A stretch of DNA of 64,000 nucleotides. Source: Symbiodinium natans. Taxonomy: Eukaryota > Sar > Dinophyceae > Suessiales > Symbiodiniaceae. Shown here piece by piece: positions 40,713 through 51,540 of the stretch; within the stretch, counting starts at the first letter, position 1; every line of letters starts with the position of its first letter. The notes under the pieces are model-generated. The model was not told the origin of the DNA. It saw nothing but the letters and a program-made list of their open reading frames with translations, and made no database searches. The stretch lies in assembly GCA_905221605.1 (NCBI GenBank), contig CAJNDS010000990.1, positions 691,235 through 755,234 on the forward strand, given 5' to 3'. The translations under genes and the position numbers were made by a program.

Positions 40713-41094
40713 ATGGCATACACTGGAACCTTGAAGAAATTCATGGCTGGCAAGGGCTTCGGCTTCATCGAGAAATCTGATGGTTCAGGCGATGTTTTCG
40801 TGCACTTCTCTGAGTTGACCAACGGCGGCCCTGACGACACGATTGTCGGTCGGGCGATGACCTCGACATGGAGGACGATGCGCGAAGTGGCAAGACAAAG
40901 GCCACCAACGTGACGCTGCAGTGCGGTGGCGGTGGCTATGGTGGTGGCTATGATTCCGGCAAGGGCTCCAAGAGCAAAGGGAAGCGCAAGCGTTCCGAAG
41001 AAGATGCGCGAAGTGGCAGGACAAGGGCCACTAACATCACCCTGCAGGGTGGCCTGCCGAGTCTGCTCACGGGGCGCGCTGCCATCCTGAATTG
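40713..41094 (+). pseudogene. cold-shock-domain (CSD) protein gene with a one-base frameshift
   Basis: ATG at 40713 (GCCATGG) starts [20 protein letters not shown], with the nucleic-acid-binding RNP1 motif KGFGFI and the RNP2-like VFVHF about 10 residues later, the classic single CSD. After VGRAMT the frame breaks: relative to the copy at 42257 one T is missing in GACCTTCGAC. The next frame resumes as [16 protein letters not shown] and a Gly/Lys-rich tail. A partial repeat, EDARSGRTRATNITL, then duplicates the end of the domain. CSD proteins bind single-stranded RNA or DNA and are numerous in dinoflagellates. No intron. It may be a pseudogene or a base-call error in a live gene. Confidence 0.75.
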
Positions 41095-41204
41095 AGTTCT
41101 AGTTCCCTTACCATCCATCAATCCAAAACCAACGACGGGTCTACAAGCCCCAAACCCAGCACCTGAATAGAACACCTGCGACAAAGATGCGGTGACCCTG
41201 TCTC

Positions 41205-42240
41205 CGTGTTGTGTTGTATTGTGTTGTGTGTTGTGTGTTGTGTGTTGTGTGTTGTGTGTTGTGTGTTGTGTGTTGCGTGTTGTGTGTTGTGTGTTGTGTG
41301 TTGCGTGTTGTGTGTTGTGTGTTGTGTGTTGTCTGTTGTGTGTTGCGTGTTGAGTGTTGCGTGTTGCGTGTTGCGTGTTGTGTGTTGCGTGTTGTGTGTT
41401 GCGTGTTGCGTGTTGCGTGGTGTGTGGTGCGTGTTGCGTGGTGCGTGGTGCGTGGTGCGTGGTGCGTGGAGCGTGGTGCGTTGTGGGTTGTGCGTTGTGC
41501 GCTGTGCGTTGTGCGTTGTGTGTTGTGGGTTGTGCGTTGCGCGTTGTGTGTTGTGTGTTGTGGCGTTGTACGTTGTGGCGTTGTGTGTTGTGGGTTGTTG
41601 TTGTTTGTTGTGTGCTGTTTGTTGTGTGTTGTGGTTGGTGTTGTGTGTTGTGCGTTGTGTGTTGTGTGTTGTGCGTTGTGGGTTGTGCGTTGTGGTGTTG
41701 CGGCATTGTGTGTTGTGGCGTTGTGGTGTTCTGTGTTGTTGTGTTTTGTGTTGTGGTGTTGTGTGTTGTGGTGTTGTGTGTTGTGGTGTTGTGTGTTGTG
41801 GTGTTCTGTGTTGTGGTGTTGTGTGTTGTGGTTGGTGTTGTGTGTTGTGGTTGGTGTTGTGTGTTGTGGTTGGTGTTGTGTGTTGTGGTGTGGTGCGTTG
41901 TGGTGTTGTTTGTTGTGTTTGTAGTGTTGTGTGTTGTGGTGTTGTGTCTTGTGGAGTGGTGTGTTGTGGTGTTGTTTGTTGTGTTGTTGTTTGTTGTGTT
42001 TTGTGTGTTGTGTTGTGTGTGTGTGTGCGTGTGTTGTGGTGTTGTGTGTTCTTTCTTGTTGTGTTTTGCGTGTTGTGTTTTGTGTGTTGTGGTGTTGTGT
42101 GTGCGTGTGTTCTTTCTTGTTTTTTATGTGTTGTTTTTTTGCGTGTGTAAGGGGTGTGCGTGTGGGTGTGAGAGTGGATGCGGGTGTGCGGATGTGTTGG
42201 TGGGTGCGGATGTGTGGGTGGGTGGGTCAGTGGGTGCGTA
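41205..42240 (+). repeat. TTGTGTG minisatellite, about 1 kb
   Basis: GTTGTGT units with T/C/G variants, changing to GTTGTGGT and finally GGGTGTGCGGATGT types. The long Cys/Val/Leu frames it opens are artefacts. Confidence 0.95.
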
Positions 42241-42256
42241 GGCTCTCAGCTCCAGA

Positions 42257-42377
42257 AGACCCGCCTAGGCTGGCCGCGACGACATGATCGTCGGCACAGA
42301 GATGACCTTCGACATTGAGGAAGAAGCGCGAAGTGGCAAGACAAAGGCCACCAACGTGACGCTGCCGGGTGGTGGCC
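42257..42377 (+). pseudogene. fragment of a CSD gene
   Basis: Reads RDDMIVGTEMTFDIEEEARS then [10 protein letters not shown], the C-terminal third of the domain; the RNP motifs are missing. It lies between two minisatellites, as if the 5' part had been replaced by the TTGTG array. Confidence 0.7.
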
Positions 42378-42479
42378 TTAAATGCAGACCGGCATGCTTG
42401 GAGCGTAGATAGAGTGCCTGTAAGACGGCCTAGGGTTCAGGGTTTGAGGGCAACGTGTATCAAAAAGCCGCCTTCAGCA

Positions 42480-43170
42480 AAGCAGTTGAACGCACCACGT
42501 GCAAGCACCACGCGCACGCACCATGTGCACCCACCACGTACACGCACCGCGTGCAAGCACAGCGTGCGCGCACGCGGACGCGCGACGCACACGCATGCCC
42601 GCACGCGCACTCGCGCACGTTCGCGCAAGCGCGCACGCGCGCACGCGCGCACGCACAGCGAACAAACACGTAACCGCACGAACGCACGCACAAACTTACC
42701 AACGCACAAACGCATAAACGCACAAACGCACAAACGCACAAGCGCACAAGCGCACAAGCACACAAACGCACAAACGCACAAACGCACAAACACACCCCGA
42801 CAGCACACCCGCACACCTGTACACCTGCGCACCCGCACACCCGCATAATTACTTGCACACCCGCGCAACCGCGCACACGCGAATATGCGCACACGGCACA
42901 CGCACACACGCGCACACGCGCACTCGCACGCATGCACAAACGTAGAAACATGCACCCGCACGCACACACGCGCGCTCGCACGCACGCACGCGCGAACGCA
43001 CGAACGCACGAACGCACGCCCGCACGCCCGCATGCCCGCACGCCCGCACGCCGCACGCCCGCATGCCCGCACGCCCGCACGAACGCACGCCTGCATGACG
43101 CCCGCACGCCCGCACGCCCGCACGCCTGCACGCCAGCACGCCTACAAGCCCGCACGCCGACATGCTTGCA
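42480..43170. repeat. CGCAC / ACGCACAAA minisatellite
   Basis: Units CACGCGCACG, ACAAACGC and CGCACGCC succeed each other. Long Ala/Arg/Thr/His and Val/Cys/Arg frames across it are artefacts. Confidence 0.95.
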
Positions 43171-43245
43171 GCTCGGCGGCAGCAAAAAGGCACATGGGAG
43201 TACTTGGTTCCGGAAACCTTCGCAACTTTTTGGGTTGAGGTGAGA

Positions 43246-43375
43246 TGTGCATGCGTCGGGGCTTCAAGTTTATGCTGAGTCAGAGCCAGCTCCAGGTCAC
43301 AAGCTGTACAGGTCACAACATTCTGCAAAGCTCTCAAGTGCTCCGCGCCACAGTTTTTCAGGTTGAAGGTCGCAT
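43246..43375 (+). repeat. 130-bp direct repeat, left copy
   Basis: Nearly identical to 45583-45714. In one frame both read FMLSQSQLQ then TSCTGHNILQSSQVLRAT, conserved enough to be an old exon. Confidence 0.85.
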
Positions 43376-43439
43376 CTCAAGTGAGGTGTGTGTGTGTATT
43401 TATACATTGTCACCCCCCCGACACCACCGGCATTTATGA

Positions 43440-45560
43440 TGTTTTCCATAGTTGTCGAAGCATGTCGCGAAGGAAGACTTGCGCAATGACTGAACCTGAG
43501 CACTTGTTTTCTGAAGCCGGAATCCGGTTTTGGATTCAGTCATGTCCATGTTTTGAATTACATTGCTGGCGGTGTTTTGAAGTCTATCTGATGCCAGAAC
43601 ACCAGTTTCAGCTACATTCTATCTGCCAAAACGCAAAACCTGAAATCTCATGTGTATCACGCCCATCTCCCCCGATACTCAAAAACCCGAACTGGAGTTA
43701 TTTAGCTTACGTTTTCTCTAGCATGTTTTCTAAAGCATGTTGTGTTAGGATGTCAAGCATCTTCCCCCCGAAGAAGCAAAACCTACATTCGGAGTTGTTT
43801 TGCATATGTGCTATGTAATATTAATATGTCGTGTTGGGACATCAGCCATCTCACCTCATCTCGCACAGTTTGCCTTCGTTGTTCTTCATGTAATAAAGTA
43901 TCGTATCTCGAGCAATCGCACCCATCTCCCACCCGATAAGCAAAACTAAAGCCTAAAACAGGAGTTCTTAAGCTTATGATTCCTCTGTTACATTGTGTTG
44001 TGGTGTTAATCATCTCCCCCCCGATAGGCAAGACCCAAAATTGGTGCTGTTTTGCTTCTGTTTTTTGTAATATGTTGTGTTGGGGTTCGCACATCCCCCC
44101 TCCCCAAAAAGCAGCACTTAGCACAGAAGTTATTTTGGTGATGTTGTTTTTGCAAGCGCTTGATGAAACGAAGCAGCGACGCGCAATCTGCTATTACAAG
44201 GACGAGACGCCAGAACCATGTTTCTACTAACTCTGCTACTTGTACTCGTGTTGAGCTTGTGTCTTTTCAAGCCAACCTGTCAACCATCTCCACCCGAAAA
44301 GCAAAACCTGGTATGTCGCATAGTTTACCTCTATTGTGCTTCGTAAAACAAAACATCGTATCTCGAGCAGTCGCAACATCTCCCCCCTATAACCCCGAAA
44401 CAGCAGCCATCTAGCTTATTGTTTCTCTAATAGACTGTGTTGGGATTTCGAGCTTCTTCCCCCCAATAAGCAGAACCTAAATCCGGGGTTGTTTTGCATA
44501 TGTGTTATGTAATATCAATATGTCGTGTTGGGATATCAACCATCCCCCCCCCGACAAGCAAAACCTGGTATCTTTGTTGTTCTTCATGAAATACAGCATC
44601 GTATCTCGAGTAATAACACCCATCCCACCCGAAAAGCAAAACCTAAAGCAGGAGTTATTTAGCTTATGATTCCTCTAATATATTATGTTGTGGTGTTAAG
44701 CATCTTCCCCCCCGATAGGCAAAAATCCAAAGTTGGTGGTGTTCTGCTTCTGGTTTATCTAATGTGTTGAGTTGGGATTTCGCACATCCCCCCGAATAAG
44801 CAGTTCTTAAAGCAGAAATTATGTCGGTTACGTTTCTCTTTGAAAGAGCTTGATGAAACAAAGCTGCGATGCGCAACCTGCCTCTACAATGACGAGACGC
44901 GCAGAACTTAAAACAGAAATCATTTAGGTTATGTTTCTATTAGCTATAATACATAGTTGTGGTGTTAAGCATCTTCCCCCGACAAGCAAAACCAAAATTG
45001 GTGGTGTTTTGCTTCTGTTTTATCTAATATGTTGGGTTGGGATTTCACACATCCCCCCCCAAATAAGCAGAACTTAAAACAGAAAACGTGTCGGATATGT
45101 TTCTCTTGAAAGAGCTTGACGAAACAAAGCTGCGATGCGCGATCTGCTGTTACAATGACGAGACGTGCAGGACTTAAGGAGGAAATCGTTTAGGCTATGT
45201 TGGTGCTGATTTGCTTATGTTTTGTCATGTTGTGTTGGGATTTCACACATCTCGCCCCAGCAAGAGTTATTTCGGTTATGTCTCTCTTCGAAAGAGCTTG
45301 ATGAGACAAAGCTGCGACGTGCGATCTGCTTTTACGATGACGAGACGCGCAGACCTTCAAGCAGAAATCATGTAGGCTGTGTTGCTTTCAACTGTGAAAT
45401 ATTGTGTTGGGGTGTCAAGCATCTCGCCCAATAAGCAAACTGTTTTGCTTATGCTTTATCTACTCTGTTGTTTTGGGATTTCACACATCTCGGGCAAGAA
45501 AGCGAGCAGAGACCCATGTCCTTCGGTTCAACAAGAAGTTTTGACCAGGGCTCATGTACG
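43440..45560 (+). repeat. degenerate long-unit repeat array
   Basis: Irregular copies of a unit holding TGTTGTGTTGGGATTTC, then CATCTCCCCCC and GATAAGCAAAACC, then a stretch ending AGAGCTTGATGAAACAAAGC and GACGAGACGC. The last part occurs at about 44157, 44848, 45113 and 45294 and encodes LDETKLRRAICFYDDET with few changes. Bounded on both sides by the 130-bp direct repeats. Confidence 0.8.
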
Positions 45561-45582
45561 TTTTTGGTTTCTGGGATTGGGA

Positions 45583-45714
45583 TGTGCATGGGTCGGGGCT
45601 TCACAAGTTTATGCTGAGTCAGAGCCAGCTCCAGGGCACAAGCTGTACAGGTCACAACATTCTGCAAAGCTCTCAAGTGCTCCGCGCCACAGAGTTTCAG
45701 GTTAAAGGTCGCAT
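45583..45714 (+). repeat. 130-bp direct repeat, right copy
   Basis: Same orientation as 43246-43375; differs by a CA insertion and a few substitutions. Confidence 0.85.
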
Positions 45715-45884
45715 GTTGAGGTGTATGTGTATGAGTGTTTTGCCCCCGCTGTCTGCCATTGACGTTTATGGAGTTTGGATTTGGCGCTTGGAGTTCTAAC
45801 CCGGCCTTTTATGGGTTCAATTTCTTAGCCTCGTTGTTTAGGGTTTGGCGAATCTTTTGAGGCTCGGTCTGACAGGAATACATC

Positions 45885-45935
45885 GATGTGTATATATGTA
45901 TATACATATGTATATACACATACAGACAGATGTAG
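45885..45935. repeat. TATA/TATG simple repeat
   Basis: Alternating TATATGTATATACA, partly palindromic. Confidence 0.75.
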
Positions 45936-46075
45936 ACGTACTGAACCCACAGTTCATCTCAGCTCTACTGAGCGATACGCAACTAGCACAACCTGAACCC
46001 TGAGAGAGCCGCATGAATCCATACCGGCGATGCGCATATAGAGCCAGCCCCTAAACTCGATTTTTCCGCACTAAG

Positions 46076-46196
46076 GTCGACTTTGCTGGCCACGTCAGAG
46101 GGCTTTGAGGCCGAGCTGTTGGCGGGGCGTCGAGGGTGCTTGCTGCAGCCGGTTGAGAAAAGTGGCTTGAGGAGGTTCTACGTCTTTCGGCTTTGA
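46076..46196 (+). CDS. candidate exon, possibly 3' terminal
   Basis: CGCACTAAG followed by G; frame STLLATSEGFEAELLAGRRG then CLLQPVEKSGLRRFYVFRL and TGA. Confidence 0.45.
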
Positions 46197-46206
46197 GGGC
46201 CTGCAG

Positions 46207-46272
46207 AAGGTGGAGAAGAACTTCAGAGGAAACCTCCGGTTCGGGGTTGCCCCCTCAAGCCCTGGAACCTGA
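46207..46272 (+). CDS. candidate exon
   Basis: GGGCCTGCAG acceptor; frame KVEKNFRGNLRFGVAPSSPG then T and TGA. Eleven bases after the previous island in another frame, so at most one of the two ends is right. Confidence 0.4.
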   Translation, partial: KVEKNFRGNLRFGVAPSSPGT

Positions 46273-46320
46273 TGCTTGCCAAGTCGTTGCTTGAGGTTTA
46301 GGACGTGAGGTTCAGCGAAG

Positions 46321-46380
46321 ATCGCCAGGCATCCTTACGAAGATGACCCCCTGCACCTGCGAGACCTGAACCCGGCAGAA
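46321..46380 (+). CDS. candidate internal exon
   Basis: TCAGCGAAG acceptor; frame IARHPYEDDPLHLRDLNPAE; 3' end not clear (a GC donor is possible within). Confidence 0.4.
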
Positions 46381-47884
46381 CCTGAACCCTCTAGAGCCCA
46401 TGGCGCACCCAAACCCTGCACCCAAGCAGGAGCTAGCCTTCACAACAGCCATCTAAAACCCTATGCGCTAAACATTCTAAATTAAGAGCCCCAAGCCGAT
46501 GCTTTCTGCCTGGCACCTTGAACGCCCGAGGCAGGCCTGGACGATTCTGATGCGGATTTGTAAGGGGCCTTTTAGGGGGTAACAGGGAACATCCTACTCA
46601 GCCTTGTGCAATACAATCCGCGTAATCAACCTCAAAAGGGCCTGTGATTAGCAAAGGCTTCAGTGGGTTCCATAGATCGGAAATCAACCGTTTAGAGGGC
46701 CTTGAGGCCTTATAGGGGAAATGACTCATCAACCTTATAAAGTGCCTTGAGAAGAAGATCGCGTAGAGTAGCAAGGGGCCTTTAAGGGATTGAAGGGTGC
46801 AACAGCAATCAAGCTTCTCAAGGGCCTCAAAGGGATTGTTGGGAACAAAAGGCCTGCAAGGCAGTCGAGGGCAGAATTGCCCATCCTGGCAGGAAGGGTT
46901 TCTTTCACAGCGCCCCGTTATTTGGTGGCGACCATGGCTTTGGTGCTGTTTCTGGTCTCTTTAGGGTACCCTAACAACAGGGGCCCCGGTATCCTTAACA
47001 AGAACCTCGAAAGCTGGAGCGATGTTGAACCCTAAGCCCTTTACCCTTTGCCGGTGCATGTCTTGCTCAGAGAGTCGCGTTTAGCTTGAGAGGGCCTCGG
47101 GGCTTGGTCTGCTTCTCGGGTTTAGGGCTTAGGTAGAACTAAATTTTGGCATATAGTTGGCTAGCGCCTAGTTTGCCCCATGATTCGAGTAGAAGGCCCG
47201 AACTAAGCCCTAAACCCGACACCCTTCAAAACTCCACAGAGACCTTTTTGTGGCTTGAGGCGCTCAGCCCTAGCAATAGACGGGGTTCTCCAAACGTTAA
47301 ACTGGGCTAGGCTTTCTGGATGTCCAGGGTTTAGAGGCTAAAGTCCCTAATCTTGCTAGTTGTTAGGAAGACACGATATGCAATGAGGCACCTTGCCCCC
47401 CCCCGCCCCCCGACCTTGCTCCACGTAACCCTTGAGAAAACTATATATGGGAACCCGAATTCCCTGAGCCAGCAATTAGCTTCAGAGATTTGAGAGAGGA
47501 GGACCTTGGCCAGCACCTTCACACTTGTTCGCCACTCCGCTTGGGGAGTGGGGTAGTTGTGAGCTTGACTTTCGATCCCTGAGGCACCGTCGGCAAAGGC
47601 TTTCTTGGGAACACACGTGCTCACGGGTGCGCGAGCTTTGGGCTCATGGCTTGGAGTTGTTGAGTCTCTTGCTCGCCTCCTGCTTGTTTCCCTGTGCAAT
47701 ATTGAGCCTATAGGATTAATGCAGCGGATGCTGTAGCAGTCGAGCTGGCAGCTGTTGCAGACGTTAAGTGCACCTGTCAACTGGGCTTGAGTCCCAAAAG
47801 CCTGCGACCATTGCAGAGGAGCGGCTTAGCTTGTAAACATAATTATCAGTATTGTTTTTTGTTCATGGTTCTGTGCTGATTTCT

Positions 47885-48175
47885 ATCAGCGCTGATATTA
47901 TGATTGCAACAAGATACGGCCAGGGGCTTGGGGTCCTAAGGGTTACCTTCCCCAGAGCGCACTGCCTTTCCAAACATACCCGAAGCCCACCCCACAACCC
48001 AAGTCAACCCTTTTCGGGTTCGGGTGATGCGTGAGCTGACGCCTCCTCTTGCAACCCAATCCCAAACTCAATCCCCAACCTCCAAGACGCGGGCGGGCCT
48101 TGCCATTGCTTCTGGCTCTATGGCTCCCTGCCCCAGTGAAAGCAACCAAGTAGATACGTGTTTGTTTGAGGGTCC
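47885..48175 (+). repeat. inverted block B in copy 1
   Basis: From ATGATTGCAACAAGATACGG to GTTTGAGGGTCCC. Its reverse complement is at 53218-53530, where it lies on the other side of the GATGCTG block. Confidence 0.8.
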
Positions 48176-48198
48176 CAGGCCCGACCATTCTGAAAGCC

Positions 48199-48410
48199 AT
48201 GGTGTGCACGGGAATCTTGGACAAGGTCGTGGCTGCCAAGGGCTACGGCTTCATAGAGGTCCGATTGTGGCAACGATGTCTTGCACTTTTCTCAGTTGAC
48301 CAACGGTGCCTCCGATGACCTGATTGTCGGTACGGAGATGGCCTTCGACGTAGAGAACGATGCAAGAACTGGCCCAAGACAAGGGCCACAAACGTACGAC
48401 TGTTTGACAG
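48199..48410 (+). pseudogene. CSD pseudogene
   Basis: ATG at 48199 gives MVCTGILDKVVAAKGYGFIE, RNP1 intact as KGYGFI; then two bases are missing, one codon is lost in the VFVHF region (now DVLHFSQLTNGASDDLIVGT), and an extra C breaks the frame again before the KTKATNV region. At least two frameshifts and no intron, so non-functional as read. Confidence 0.75.
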
Positions 48411-48446
48411 GCCGGGGCCTCGAAGTGACAGTGACGTCACGGTTCA

Positions 48447-48650
48447 TGTCAGGCCCCACACTCCCCAATGCCCACGGCCCAAGGCCCAAGGCTCCCCAAA
48501 TCAGCCCACCCCGACGAAACCTAGCTGCTCTAGCTCGCCTGGGGAAGCCCGGCTTCAATAAAGCCGAGCCCTACAACCCTTAATCAGGCACAAGCTTTTA
48601 GCATCGGCACCGAGCTGCCGCCCAAGATCACCCTCTGCACCCCTATGTTT
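48447..48650 (+). repeat. inverted block D in copy 1
   Basis: From CAGGCCCCACACTCCCCAAT through GAGCCCTACAACCCTTAATC. Its reverse complement is at 53985-54178. Confidence 0.8.
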
Positions 48651-49074
48651 GGGCCTTGCTCTGTGGAAAACTGGAAACCTTGGATGACCGTTGCCAAGGC
48701 AGGCCTGGCTGCGAGAGGCCCGCTCTCTGCCGCGTGAGTAGCGGCGTAAGCTGGTCAGGGCCTCAAAGTTTCGGGCACGTTCAAAATGGGAGAGCCTCTG
48801 ACTCGAGCATTGCCCACCGCAGCCTGTGCACATGCCGCCTCGTCTGACCTTCTCGTTGTTAGTGGCTGTTGTGTGTCAGTGCCGAATCTCCAACATTCCA
48901 ACATGCATCCCTGCACCAGCTGCCGCCCGGTAGGCTGAAACAAGATTGGGACTTGTTTGTGATGCCCCTTTCCCTGCTCACAGTGAGCCCGAATCCTCAA
49001 ACCTCTCTAAACCAATCTGCGTGCGAAGGTGCGGCTGCTGAAGGCCCGGCTTTCAGTTTTGTGTGTGGATGAGG

Positions 49075-49740
49075 CTTGCGGTGAGGGAGGGGCGTGCTAA
49101 ACGCAAAGGCCTGCACGTAGCATCTCTGAGAGGTTGGGAGCGCCAGTTGGCTGCTTCAGCTCCATGTTTCATGCTGGAGGGATGGCCGATCTTCGGTGGC
49201 AGTATAGGGGCTCTACGGGGTGATTGCTCCATGTTACCCACACTACCACAGTCCTGATATGTGCATCCTCATTGCTAAAGACGACGCAGTCGATGGGTGC
49301 AGGTTTCTCCCCAATGGAGTCCTGGCAAACGCAAAACGAGCAGTGCTGGGAATGCGGGCACGGCTCGATGGGGCTGAGTAAGATTGTCATCTTCTCCTTC
49401 GTCTAGAAAAAACCGCACATCTTCACACCGTCACGGTACCGTTGTATCACGATGACTTCCCCCATTAAAGCAAAGCGTCGTCGACCTAAGTCACTCAAGT
49501 CGGGATCGCCAGGAGCGCGTGTCCTCTCAGGCGGGAGAGTCCCAGAGTTGCGGACTTCGGCATCAGAGCTTTCACGCCCTTCGAGGCTATAGGTGATATC
49601 AGGTTTGGCATTTTGGGCATCAGGATGTGTAGGGTTAAGGGTTTAGGCATGAGGGGACTGGGGTCTCGAGGGTGGTTTGCTGGATGAGTTCTCGCTTTTG
49701 AGCCTGATGAAATCTCAAACCCCAAGCCTTAAACCGTAAA
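49075..49740. other. no firm gene
   Basis: A plus frame (with MGAGFSPMESWQTQNEQCWE) and a minus frame (with CSFCVCQDSIGEKPAPIDCV) overlap at 49169-49406; neither has splice support. Confidence 0.3.
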
Positions 49741-49744
49741 ACTC

Positions 49745-49860
49745 AACCAAGGGCCTCGAGCGAGGGAATCATGCGCACGCCCCTGAAACTGATACCGCTC
49801 ACACTGCGTGCGGACTCTGACACACCAGGCTTTTCCCAGACGTGAAATAAATCCCAAAAC
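49745..49860 (+). repeat. dispersed direct repeat, copy 1
   Basis: GGGCCTCG...GGAATCATGCGC, ATACCGCTCACACTGCG and CTTTTCCCAGAC recur at 50733-50850. Confidence 0.75.
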
Positions 49861-49939
49861 AACAAAACTCCAAACCTCAATGTGTAGTTAAGCCGTAAGC
49901 CCCAGATTTCCACCACAGGCCTGCGGCCCACCTGTTGAT

Positions 49940-50730
49940 TCGCGCGCCGACGGTTCAGAGTTTAGGCTAAAGCTCCCAAAATTGGGGTGGTGGGAGGCGG
50001 GGGAGGGGTCTCTTGCGCTCCGGACGTTTTCTGACTCCATGTGTGAGATCTTATTTTTCAAGTGTCTGAGAGGGGCTTGAGCAACAACAGACCGGGATTA
50101 AGATGGAGAGCTGTGCCCCTGGGCGTGGGGTTGTCGGCAGGGGGTCTTATGGCTGAGTTCAACGTCTTGCCGTTTGGAGTTATTGGCTTAGAGGTTTGGG
50201 CGAGACCACACCGGCCCCGCAGGCCTTTAAACTTTGGGCGTGTCGTTTATCACACCCTCAAAGCCTCCAACCCCTCAAGCCCCAAAGCGCCAAACCCTGA
50301 AGCCCTAAGGCCCCCCAAGTTCGAGACAGGTGACCAACCTGCCACCCACGTTCGTGGAGACTTCCTTTCAGTCCTAAGCTTCAAATCCTCATTTCTAGAC
50401 TCCTAGACAAGCCTAAAAGTAACAGTATGTGACAGTGTGAAGCCCGAAGCCCCAAAGCTCTAAATCCTAGTTGAGGCCTTGATTGCTAAAGCTCCAGAGC
50501 GCCTGACAGTTTCTCGGGTGTGAGCCTGGAATCACATGTTGCATCACAGAAGGCACCTGCAACCCCGACTAAGCCATATATATTTGAACCTCCTGAGCCC
50601 TTTATTGGATCCTCCTGGCTAGGGGGGAAAGGGTTGGGGGTGGGTGAGAGGGCGGTGAGAGGGCGGTGAGAGTGGTGGCAAATCTAGAATCGTGGTTCTT
50701 GAAAAGCGCCATAAACCCAAACCCGGTGTA
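49940..50730. other. no firm gene
   Basis: A 114-codon frame at 50062-50406 includes C-rich repeat units and lacks a motif. GGTGAGAGGGC tandem units at 50641-50675. Confidence 0.3.
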
Positions 50731-50732
50731 AC

Positions 50733-50850
50733 AAAGGGCCTCGTGCGACGGAATCATGCGCGCGCTCCTGAAGCTGATATCGCTCACACTGCGCGTTCAC
50801 TTTGCTACACAACCCAGGCTCTTCCCAGACCTTAAATCCCAAAATCATTA
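50733..50850 (+). repeat. dispersed direct repeat, copy 2
   Basis: Second copy of 49745-49860, leading directly into the tandem-repeat locus. Confidence 0.75.
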
Positions 50851-50903
50851 CTCGGAGTATCGTTTTCCAGAAGCAAACGACAAGCACCATGGGGCAGCCC
50901 GTT

Positions 50904-51026
50904 ATTCATGCGCTCCCTTTTTATAGTATTCAATTCATACGCACAATCAGTACCTTCGTGACACTTCTTCTCTTCTATGTTGGTATCGTGCTCACCGTGA
51001 CCGCAATGAACAAGTCCAGTCAATAG
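50904..51026 (+). CDS. small single-span membrane peptide, copy A (possible exon)
   Basis: The frame ends FIRTISTFVTLLLFYVGIVL then TVTAMNKSSQ, TAG. One hydrophobic span of about 19 residues followed by a short polar tail. The frame is kept in all three units although unit A differs in bases, which suggests a coding past. It could be the last exon of a repeated gene. Upstream start uncertain (in-frame ATG at 50802). Confidence 0.4.
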   Translation: MHALPFYSIQFIRTISTFVTLLLFYVGIVLTVTAMNKSSQ

Positions 51027-51239
51027 GAGCCCGAAAGGCTGTTATCCCTGCATATTGGACCTGTCAGTGTCTATATTCGGTTAGCAGGAAAGGGCAAAAG
51101 ACATCCATTAATGAAAGCTAGAACGAAGTGACCCAGAAAACCAGAACCTCTAGACTATACGCGTTACATTGCGTGGCTAGGGTTGTTGCTGAAGCGGGGC
51201 CCCTGCAGCTCCCTCCAGATTGTTCACAACTAAGAGCAG

Positions 51240-51305
51240 GTGACCCCGACCAACGATTGGGCCCCGCCGCAGATGGCCCCGGCGGCCTTCGGCGCTCCGA
51301 TGCAG
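51240..51305 (+). CDS. candidate exon, Pro/Ala-rich, copy A
   Basis: AGAGCAG followed by G; 22 codons VTPTNDWAPPQMAPAAFGAP then MQ; donor GTGCCC. Repeated 637 bp on. Confidence 0.4.
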
Positions 51306-51540
51306 GTGCCCTCTCGTCCTTCTGGGATCATGTGCTTCAGGCTTCGCGTGCAGGCCCCAAAGAATCTAGGCCCGAGCGTGGAACACCTGATTAAAGCCTT
51401 TCCCTAGACCCCCGTAAACCCCAAACTTTAAATTCGCAGTTTTCACGCACGAGGCTTCTAAGAGCTATCCCAAGTTGCTCGACCTTCAGAACCTCAGCCT
51501 TCAACCACAGAAATCCTCAACCCTTTTCACCCTCAACACT

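Larger units (their letters stand above)
46560..49070 (+). repeat. segmental duplication, copy 1
   Basis: Matches 52600-54540 block by block: GGGCCTTTAAGGGATTG repeats (46560-46880), GCGCCCCGTT (46911), CGAATTCCCTG (47456), GATGCTGTAGCAGTCGAGCT (47728), CSD relic (48199), TCTCAAAGTTTCGGG-like block (48750) and the AACAAGATTG block (48939). Divergent, therefore old. Confidence 0.8.
50904..51540 (+). repeat. 637-bp tandem repeat, unit A
   Basis: The period is exactly 637 bp (50904, 51541, 52178). Unit A is the most diverged at its start and near-identical to B afterwards. Confidence 0.95.

Noticed and set aside
41206-42241. Open frames of 237-314 codons rich in Cys, Val and Leu
   Set aside because: They follow the TTGTG minisatellite, are open in all three forward frames and are purely repeat-driven.
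42369-43337. Open frames of up to 241 codons rich in Arg/Thr/His or Cys/Val/Arg on both strands
   Set aside because: Products of the CGCAC/ACAAACGC minisatellite.
47852-48034. Small conserved protein shared by 47.9 kb (plus) and 53.4 kb (minus)
   Set aside because: The similarity reflects the inverted block B of the segmental duplication; the frames end at different places and show no sign of selection.
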